A stretch of DNA of 20,254 bases from Saprospiraceae bacterium (GTDB lineage Bacteria; Bacteroidota; Bacteroidia; Chitinophagales; Saprospiraceae). Shown here piece after piece: positions 15,022-20,254 of this stretch. How positions within the stretch are numbered: the stretch's first letter is position 1; each line of letters opens with the position of its first letter. The notes under the pieces are model-generated. The model did not search any database. It was not told the DNA's origin and saw only the letters and a program-made list of their open reading frames with translations. A program made the translations under genes and the position numbers. The stretch is from assembly GCA_013361075.1 (NCBI GenBank), contig JABWAJ010000029.1:1-20254 (forward strand). The letters run 5' to 3'.

Positions 15022-17493
15022 ATGAATGTATTGTTACAAAACCGATTCTATTTAATTCTCCTGCTAGCCTGGGCACCTTTAGTTCTGGCAGCACAAGTCG
15101 TCCCACTGACGACTTACCAAAACGTCCCGATACAGTATGGGTTTGTGTCTTCTCCCAATGACCCTCATGTCGTGGTGGAACCACAACACGGTACCTACCA
15201 GTTGACGGAGTCTCCTGCTTTCAACTACACCCTTACCTATACCCCTGATGAAGATTACATCGGGCCGGACCTTATCCGGGTTTCTTACTGGACGCCCAAT
15301 CCGCCTGCGTCTTCTACTTATGGCTTTTTAGAATTTTCCATCTCCGTCCTGCCAGCTAATGTAACGGCCAACCCGGATATCGCTACCACGATGGCGGGAG
15401 TTCCGGTTGACATTGATGTGCTGGCAAACGATTTCAGCAGCAATGGCACCCTGATTCTGACCAGAGTTCCATTGGACAACAACGGGGATGCCAATATTGC
15501 CAACGGTGTGGTTAGCTTTACGCCTGATCCGGGCTTTGTTGGTTTGGCACATTTAAACTATGTGGTTTGTGATGGGGCCGGTACTTGCGACAACGGTACT
15601 GTAAGCATCAGTGTAGTAGGCCCTGGCTTACCCGACACACTGAAGGTCTTTACAACCAAAAATAAATCTCAGAGCATCCTCATTCCCGCATCCTACACGT
15701 TAATAACAGGCCCTCAGCATGGTGCCTATGCCGTTGTTGACGACATTCCGCAGTACACTCCTGCTCAGAACTATACAGGATTAGACTACATTAATTTTAC
15801 CTATCAGGGCTTGCCCAAAGTGGTTCGGGTTGATGTTTTGAATCTTGCCGACAATATTTTTGCTTTTGATGATGTGATCAACACGACTTCTTACAATACG
15901 GTAGAATTCAATGTGCTTGAAAACGACCTTTATGGAACCAATGCCGGCTGTTTTTATCTTGGCACACCTCAATTCGGTTCCATCCAGCATTTGGGCAACG
16001 GAGAAGTGAGCTACACGCCCCCGCCAGGATTCACAGGCGTTGATGTATTTACCTATTCCAGCCGACCAATTGGTTGCAATGGCGACCCAGAGATTGCTAC
16101 AGTTCGTGTTTTTGTGAGCAATTTCGAACCTGCACGTTCCAGGTTTGAAATGTCTACCCCAAAACGCACGCCGTTGATCATTGGGTACAGCGTTCCAATT
16201 TCTGAATTTCAATTCCAGATTACGGACCAGGGAAATCTTGGCGCAGCTGTTTTCCTTGAAGGACAAGTAGATACGGTGATTTATGGCCAACCCATAAGCG
16301 GCTACAACCTGATTCTTTACATTCCTTATGAAAATATTGAAGAAGGGGTAGACGAATTTGAAGTACGCTATTGTGTAACGAATGCTGATGGAGATTGTAC
16401 TTACCAGAAGACCGTTAAAGTAGAAATGGACATCCTGAACATCGGCGCAGGCGACGAACCCATGTGTTTCGGCGATTGTGTATGGCCGGGCGATACCAAC
16501 TTTGACGGCGTGGTAAACATGGAGGATATTTTGCCTTTGGGCCTGAGCATGGGCGAAGTAGGCAAAGCGCGGCCCAATGCAACGCTGGCAACCTGGTATG
16601 GCCAATACGCCGACAACTGGGTGAATATTTTCGATCCAACTGCAGTAGATCTGAAACACTTAGATACTGACGGAGATAGTTTGGTTACGGCTTTGGATAC
16701 AACGGCCATCAGCCTGTATTATAACCGGACCCACTCCCTAACCCCGGCACGGGTTCCTTACTACGAAAATGAAATCATTTTGCAGGGCGATATTTTTGCT
16801 TCTCCCGGCGATCTCATAGAATTGGACATGATACTGGGGAACTCGGGTAACCCGGCACACAATGTGTACGGCTTCACCTTCCCGTTTGTTTACAATCCAC
16901 TGATTTTTGAACCGGAAAGCGTTGGCATCGAGTTTAAATCAAATAGTTGGCTGACATACAATTCGCCCGTATTGCACATGACGCGCAACAACCAGACAGG
17001 GTTGCTCGAGGCAGGATTTACCCGCACCAGCGGACTTTCTGCATCCGGACACGGGGAAATTGGTAAATTGAGATTAATCGTCTCTGATGACATCAGCGGT
17101 TTCCGTGAAGATGGTGAGGGCATCACCGTCAACTTCACTGGTGGCCTTGCAACCGGCATGAGCGGCTCCGGTCAAACTTATGGCATTCCGGTGCGTGACT
17201 TCACCCTGCATATTGTTCCAAGGCCACAAGACGAAACACCAGGTTCCATTACAGCAGATCAGGTAAAAGTATATCCTAACCCGGTATCCAGCTTCCTGAA
17301 TGTGTACCTGAACGGCGGTTTTGAAATGGAAGAACTGACCCTGACCAACATCACCGGGCAGCAGGTTTTCCATGCCAACGTCGCAGGTAAGCGCACTATG
17401 ATTGATGTCAATGCTTTGGAAAACGGCCTTTATTTCCTGGCTGTTCGCAGCAATAACGGCATCGTAACGAAAAAAATTGAAATCCTTAGATAA
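15022..17493 (+). CDS. Large T9SS-secreted surface protein with cadherin-like, dockerin-like and cohesin-like regions
   Basis: An 823-aa exported protein. The signal peptide is residues 1-24 (YLILLLAWAPLVLAA, then QVV). Cadherin/Ig-like beta domains follow, recognisable by VLANDFSSNG and FTPDPGFVGLAHLNYVV (about 117-200) and VLENDLYGTN with YTPPPGFTGVDVFTY (about 283-370). A dockerin-like unit has two calcium loops, DTNFDGVVNMED (491-502) and DTDGDSLVTALD (548-559), separated by about 45 residues instead of the usual 10-15. A cohesin-like beta region follows (about 580-700: ASPGDLIELDMILGN, VYGFTFPFVYNPLIFEP). Residues 745-823 are a T9SS type A sorting domain (VYPNPVSSFLNVYL, LENGLYFLAV). The role is probably cell-surface adhesion or scaffolding. 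No catalytic domain is seen. The gene is monocistronic. Confidence 0.88.
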   Translation: MNVLLQNRFYLILLLAWAPLVLAAQVVPLTTYQNVPIQYGFVSSPNDPHVVVEPQHGTYQLTESPAFNYTLTYTPDEDYIGPDLIRVSYWTPNPPASSTYGFLEFSISVLPANVTANPDIATTMAGVPVDIDVLANDFSSNGTLILTRVPLDNNGDANIANGVVSFTPDPGFVGLAHLNYVVCDGAGTCDNGTVSISVVGPGLPDTLKVFTTKNKSQSILIPASYTLITGPQHGAYAVVDDIPQYTPAQNYTGLDYINFTYQGLPKVVRVDVLNLADNIFAFDDVINTTSYNTVEFNVLENDLYGTNAGCFYLGTPQFGSIQHLGNGEVSYTPPPGFTGVDVFTYSSRPIGCNGDPEIATVRVFVSNFEPARSRFEMSTPKRTPLIIGYSVPISEFQFQITDQGNLGAAVFLEGQVDTVIYGQPISGYNLILYIPYENIEEGVDEFEVRYCVTNADGDCTYQKTVKVEMDILNIGAGDEPMCFGDCVWPGDTNFDGVVNMEDILPLGLSMGEVGKARPNATLATWYGQYADNWVNIFDPTAVDLKHLDTDGDSLVTALDTTAISLYYNRTHSLTPARVPYYENEIILQGDIFASPGDLIELDMILGNSGNPAHNVYGFTFPFVYNPLIFEPESVGIEFKSNSWLTYNSPVLHMTRNNQTGLLEAGFTRTSGLSASGHGEIGKLRLIVSDDISGFREDGEGITVNFTGGLATGMSGSGQTYGIPVRDFTLHIVPRPQDETPGSITADQVKVYPNPVSSFLNVYLNGGFEMEELTLTNITGQQVFHANVAGKRTMIDVNALENGLYFLAVRSNNGIVTKKIEILR

Positions 17494-17494
17494 G

Positions 17495-17564
17495 GGTTAT
17501 TTGTTATTGGTTACTGGTTATTGGTTCTCACCAAACAACCAGTAACCAATAACCTGCAACCAGC
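17495..17564. repeat. Heptamer repeats in inverted arrangement forming a long hairpin
   Basis: Right after the 823-aa gene come heptamers GGTTATT, TGTTATT, GGTTACT, GGTTATT, GGTTCTC (17495-17529), then, on the other strand sense, AACCAGT, AACCAAT, AACCTGC, AACCAGC (17537-17564). The arms GTTATTGGTTACTGGTT (17503-17519) and 17537-17553 are perfectly complementary, with an inner TTGGT/ACCAA stem and a TCTC tip. No U-tract follows, so this is a repeat element or stability hairpin rather than a classic terminator. Confidence 0.8.
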
Positions 17565-17657
17565 ATAATATTCCCAAAATGAAATCGTTAACCCTTTGAA
17601 AAACTGAAAGAAGACCCCTGCAAGCTTATATTCGTGGAATTATAATCATTGCTAGTA

Positions 17658-17689
17658 GCCGTACATTTTTAATGTGCGGCCTTTTTTTT
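17658..17689 (+). terminator. Intrinsic terminator before the SUI1 gene
   Basis: GCCGTACAT and ATGTGCGGC form a 9-bp stem (one G-T pair) with loop TTTTA, followed by CTTTTTTTT. It probably ends the transcript of the 823-aa gene, 165 nt after its stop; the stretch 17565-17657 otherwise shows no gene. Confidence 0.75.
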
Positions 17690-17740
17690 GCGAGGGCGGC
17701 AGTGAGGCGTCACTTTAAGTGAACAGAAAATATTACTTAC

Positions 17741-18091
17741 ATGAGCAAAAAAAATAACCGAAAGGATGGATTGGTTTTTTCAACCGATCCGGATTTTGAC
17801 TGGAATGCCGGAGAAGAAGCAGAAACGCTTCCCGACCTTGAACCGGGGAAACAAAACCTCCGGGTAGCCATAGACCGAAAACAGCGGGGCGGAAAGGAAG
17901 TGACGGTCATCTCGGGCTTCATCGGAAGTGATGAAAAGCTCGAAACCCTGGGGAAAATGCTGAAAACTAAATGCGGAACCGGTGGTTCGGTAAAAGACGG
18001 CCTCATCCTGATCCAGGGCAATATGCGCGACAAGGTCATGGACCTGTTGCTGAAAGAAGGATACTCCAAAACGAAAAAATCGGGAGGATAG
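17741..18091 (+). CDS. SUI1/eIF1-like translation factor (YciH family)
   Basis: A 116-aa protein with an N-terminal extension (KDGLVFSTDPDFDW, residues 8-21) seen in Bacteroidota members, and a C-terminal SUI1 domain (about 38-110): LRVAIDRKQRGGKEVTVISG, LGKMLKTKCGTGGSVKDG and ILIQGNMRDKVMDLLLKEGY. These are the eIF1 hallmarks (basic RKQRGGK loop, the KCGTGGSVKDG turn and Q-G). In bacteria YciH is thought to bind the small ribosomal subunit and affect initiation fidelity, especially under stress. It is convergent with the DUF3810 gene, 35 bp apart. No promoter matching the consensus is clear; transcription starts after the terminator at 17658-17689. Confidence 0.93.
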   Translation: MSKKNNRKDGLVFSTDPDFDWNAGEEAETLPDLEPGKQNLRVAIDRKQRGGKEVTVISGFIGSDEKLETLGKMLKTKCGTGGSVKDGLILIQGNMRDKVMDLLLKEGYSKTKKSGG

Positions 18092-18126
18092 TCAACAAGG
18101 CAGATTGGCAGGGGGTGACCACTCCC

Positions 18127-19212
18127 CTACTTTCCTTTATGCTCCCGCCAGGCTTTAACCAGCATCACAACCCGGTCGTAATTCTGAATCCCTTCACTGA
18201 TGCCCTGCGATTTCAGGTAAGCTTCATAAGCCGCTTCCCTAAACCGGGGCATAATGTCGGGATACTCCATGATGTTCCGGTTGATGGCCCTGATATCTGC
18301 CAGGATACCCGGAGGCAATGACTCCCGCAAACGCTTGTATTCCTCAGGTTTATAGCTTCTGAAATGGACAGCCAAAGTGCGCCAGTGGGCCAGATGCCCA
18401 CAATAGGCCAGTATGGGTAATTGGGCATCCGCGCAAGCTAAATAAGCCCAAAAATTACAGGTTCCTTCATCGCCAAAACCATAGCCATGCGCCATTTCAT
18501 GCGCAAGCACATTAGGCAATTGCAGGGGGTGTAGCCCGGCATCGGCATGCCCTTCACCTGTAAGCGGAAAATACAACCCGGCTGAACTAAACCGGAGGAA
18601 AATACCTTTGGGATACAAAAGGCGCCCCCGAACCTGGCCAAAAACTGGATATTGGTATAAAGCCAATTGCTTTTCGACGGCATCACGGAGCTGTTGCTCC
18701 ATATCAATCGGGAAATGCTTTTCCGTGAGTGCACTCGTATCCGAACCGGGAATGGCCATCCGAAGCTCCGTAATGATCCGGGTTTCTGTCAGCAGTTCTT
18801 GTTCTAATGCAGCTACATCAAGCGGGTACGCTTCCAGCTGCATGACCTTTTCCACGGGAACGCGACCGTAATTGAACCCCCAAAGCACCATAAAGAAAAA
18901 GACAACGCCACCTACAAAAGCCAGTACAGAAAGGCCGCCTCCAATTAATTTTTCCTTCAAAGGGATACGGTTTTTGAAAAACCGGCGGATCCTTACAGAT
19001 AACCAGATCAGTATCAAAGGCACAAACAGATACAAGAGCGGAAAAGGCAGCCAGGCCAATCCATAGTCAATCAGACCACGTACTCCCAAAAAAATACCCC
19101 GGCTATAATATTGTTCTACCCATTCCGGGTGTGTGCCGGTCATCTGCCGTAAAACAATGGCAAAAACGCCGAGAGTGACCCAGATGAGTTGTTTTTTGTG
19201 ACGTTGGAACAT
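18127..19212 (-). CDS. DUF3810 membrane protein with zinc-protease motif
   Basis: A 361-aa protein. Three membrane helices lie in the N-terminal third (about 9-24, 52-73 and 91-112: FVGGVVFFFMVLWGFNYGR). A soluble domain follows with HEMAH (238-242) in LPNVLAHEMAHGYGFGDE, the HExxH zinc motif of metallopeptidases, and Glu249 as a possible third ligand; TCNFWAYLAC follows directly. This layout matches the DUF3810 family, common in Bacteroidota and Firmicutes, whose substrate is not known. The active-site domain probably faces outward. It is convergent with the SUI1 gene and divergent from trxA; its promoter element is at 19267-19274, giving a leader of about 50 nt. Confidence 0.88.
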   Translation of the reverse strand: MFQRHKKQLIWVTLGVFAIVLRQMTGTHPEWVEQYYSRGIFLGVRGLIDYGLAWLPFPLLYLFVPLILIWLSVRIRRFFKNRIPLKEKLIGGGLSVLAFVGGVVFFFMVLWGFNYGRVPVEKVMQLEAYPLDVAALEQELLTETRIITELRMAIPGSDTSALTEKHFPIDMEQQLRDAVEKQLALYQYPVFGQVRGRLLYPKGIFLRFSSAGLYFPLTGEGHADAGLHPLQLPNVLAHEMAHGYGFGDEGTCNFWAYLACADAQLPILAYCGHLAHWRTLAVHFRSYKPEEYKRLRESLPPGILADIRAINRNIMEYPDIMPRFREAAYEAYLKSQGISEGIQNYDRVVMLVKAWREHKGK

Positions 19213-19266
19213 GTAATGCGTCAGTTATTATCAGTCAGTTGGCAATATGTCCGTCAGCGGATAGCT

Positions 19267-19274
19267 CAAAAATA
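19267..19274 (-). promoter_or_regulatory. Promoter -7 element of the DUF3810 gene
   Basis: TATTTTTG on the minus strand matches TAnnTTTG, 54 nt before the ATG at 19212. It lies only 10 bp from the divergent trxA element. Confidence 0.45.
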
Positions 19275-19284
19275 AACTTGTGGT

Positions 19285-19292
19285 TATCTTTG
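19285..19292 (+). promoter_or_regulatory. Promoter -7 element of trxA
   Basis: TATCTTTG matches TAnnTTTG and lies 98 nt before the trxA ATG, implying a leader of about 90 nt. Its -33 region would overlap the -7 element of the divergent DUF3810 promoter, so the two may compete. Confidence 0.45.
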
Positions 19293-19390
19293 TATCCGTA
19301 ATTGATGGTAAAGATTGGCCAAAATACAACCAAAACAGCCTTGATGCTGTTACATTGATTAAATTCTATTACTCGTAAAAATAAAAAACA

Positions 19391-19708
19391 ATGGCATTTC
19401 AGTTCACAGATGCAAACTTCAAAGAAACTGCCCTTGACAGCGAGGGTGTCAAAGTCATAGATTTCTGGGCAGAATGGTGCGGACCTTGCCGCGTAATCGG
19501 CCCGATCATCGAAGAATTATCGGATGAATACGATGGTAAAGTCGTGGTAGGTAAGGTGAATGTGGACGAAAATCCTGAAATTTCCATGAAATTTGGCATC
19601 CGCAGCATTCCAACAGTTTTGATCATGAAAAATGGTCAGGTTGTTGAAAAACAGGTGGGCCTTACCAGCAAACAAGTGCTTTCGCAAAAAATTGAAGCGC
19701 ACCTATAA
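19391..19708 (+). CDS. trxA: Thioredoxin
   Basis: A 105-aa cytosolic disulfide reductase with the active site WCGPC (Cys30, Cys33), the preceding FWAEW, and cis-Pro74 in IRSIPT. Length and motif order are those of classical TrxA; it would be reduced by thioredoxin reductase (not in the window) and serve ribonucleotide reductase and other targets. It is monocistronic with a strong terminator 76 nt downstream. The 3' region also has a 9-bp inverted repeat, AAAAGATCT/AGATCTTTT (19708-19716 and 19765-19773), which could form an extra hairpin. Confidence 0.97.
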   Translation: MAFQFTDANFKETALDSEGVKVIDFWAEWCGPCRVIGPIIEELSDEYDGKVVVGKVNVDENPEISMKFGIRSIPTVLIMKNGQVVEKQVGLTSKQVLSQKIEAHL

Positions 19709-19783
19709 AAAGATCTTTAGCGAACGGTACAAATCTTGTTATCGAACACTAAAGCTCAGGCATCAGATCTTTTAAATTTGCAA

Positions 19784-19822
19784 ACAAAACCCCTGTCGTG
19801 ATTTTTGCGACAGGGGTTTTGT
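19784..19822 (+). terminator. Intrinsic terminator of trxA
   Basis: A 15-bp perfect stem, ACAAAACCCCTGTCG (19784-19798) with CGACAGGGGTTTTGT (19808-19822), and loop TGATTTTTG. The 3' arm ends in a T-run, and the A-run in the 5' arm makes it usable from either strand. Confidence 0.9.
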
Positions 19823-19974
19823 GTTGTTGCCCTAACGCTTTAGAAAAGCGCCTGCTGGCATGCCAATCCGGAGCTTTGGGATTTGCACATCAATTTGTCA
19901 TTTTTCGCGTTAGTGTTCTCCTTTAACCTGCTTTTTTATCTATCTTCGGGCAACTTAACCGCTTTTGTTAGTTT

Positions 19975-20254
19975 ATGCAGGTAGTCCGGGAAATTGTGGT
20001 CTTGCTGAAAAAAGAACTTTTGCTTGAATGGCGGATGAAGTATGCCATCAGCGGAATTTTACTTTATGTATTATCTGCCGTTTTTATCATTTATGCCGCC
20101 TTTGCAGAAGTAGAGCCCGCCACCTGGAATGCTTTGTTTTGGAGCATTGTCCTGTTTGCTTCTATCAATGCTATCGTCAAAAGCTTTGTTCAGGAGAATG
20201 GCAACCGGCAACCGGCAACCGGCAACCGGCAACCGGCAACCGGCAACCGGCAAC
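19975..20254 (+). CDS. ccmB: Heme exporter protein B, cytochrome c maturation (5' part, cut by window end)
   Basis: Ninety-three codons are visible. The start MQVVREIVVLLKKELLLEWR and the first membrane helix YAISGILLYVLSAVFIIYAAF (about 23-43), then WNALFWSIVLFASINAIVKSF, match the N-terminus of Bacteroidota CcmB, the membrane component of the CcmABC heme export complex used to make c-type cytochromes. The codons for GNRQ (76-79) lead into a heptanucleotide repeat, so the protein reads GNRQPAT twice and then GNRQ at the window edge. In related CcmB proteins the GNRQ-like segment should be followed by a Tyr-rich stretch (RQLYYY, from memory). The gene could be intact with a 14-residue insertion or out of frame past the window. 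No promoter is clear; a terminator separates it from trxA. Confidence 0.8.
   Translation, partial: MQVVREIVVLLKKELLLEWRMKYAISGILLYVLSAVFIIYAAFAEVEPATWNALFWSIVLFASINAIVKSFVQENGNRQPATGNRQPATGNRQ
20200..20254 (+). repeat. Heptanucleotide tandem repeat (GGCAACC)n inside ccmB
   Basis: Seven full copies of GGCAACC (20200-20248) plus GGCAAC, continuing to the last base of the window, without a mismatch. The first 13 bases encode GNRQ in the ccmB frame; the others look like an expansion of this native segment. Confidence 0.95.

Noticed and set aside
15781..16659. 292-codon minus-strand open frame inside the 823-aa surface protein
   Set aside because: It is antisense to a gene with clear domains and sorting signal; the product lacks organised features.
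18092..18126. G-run/C-run hairpin between the convergent SUI1 and DUF3810 genes
   Set aside because: Only four to five pairs form and no T-tract follows; too weak to call a terminator.
1..20254. CRISPR array, transposase, phage or toxin-antitoxin genes
   Set aside because: I saw no spacer-repeat array and no recognisable transposase, integrase or phage protein; the tandem repeats present are heptamers without spacers.

Overview
The window looks like a chromosomal segment of a Bacteroidota bacterium, probably of the Saprospiria (Lewinella/Haliscomenobacter-like). Three things support this: two secreted proteins end in type IX secretion (T9SS) sorting domains; several promoters fit the Bacteroidota pattern TTG-N19/20-TAnnTTTG; and start codons lack Shine-Dalgarno sequences. 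The large secreted protein has a split-dockerin plus cohesin-like layout that I associate, from memory, with Saprospiraceae.

Layout. (1) Positions 1-6255, all on the minus strand, form a hydrogenase region read right to left: TetR regulator, small unknown protein, second TetR regulator, then hupS-hupL-maturation protease-104-aa protein-TPR protein (cut by the window start). The subunits resemble group 2a uptake [NiFe] hydrogenases (cyanobacterial HupSL, mycobacterial Huc), the class linked to aerobic scavenging of trace H2. Two 18-bp palindromes with the same TTAG...CTAA ends lie where the -33 element of the hupS promoter should be and are candidate operators for one of the TetR proteins. (2) Positions 6267-6944 hold tRNA-Gly(CCC) with a full promoter and terminator, and a likely 45-aa gene with its own promoter element and terminator. 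(3) Positions 6945-10757 hold an alpha-helical repeat protein, a secreted lamin-tail-like T9SS protein and a PPP-family phosphatase. (4) Positions 10771-14499, minus strand, hold a second helical-repeat protein followed closely by proB and proA (first two steps of proline synthesis). (5) Positions 15022-20254 hold an 823-aa T9SS surface protein, a SUI1/YciH protein, a DUF3810 membrane metalloprotease-like protein divergent from trxA, and the start of ccmB.

Most interesting: the hydrogenase module with its candidate operators; its small 104-aa partner, where a Cys-rich out-of-frame extension raises a frameshift question; and a family of heptanucleotide repeats of the form AACCNNN. One repeat set makes a long hairpin after the 823-aa gene. 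The other, (GGCAACC)7, lies inside ccmB, where gain or loss of a unit would shift the reading frame. The window ends inside that repeat, so an assembly artefact must be excluded.
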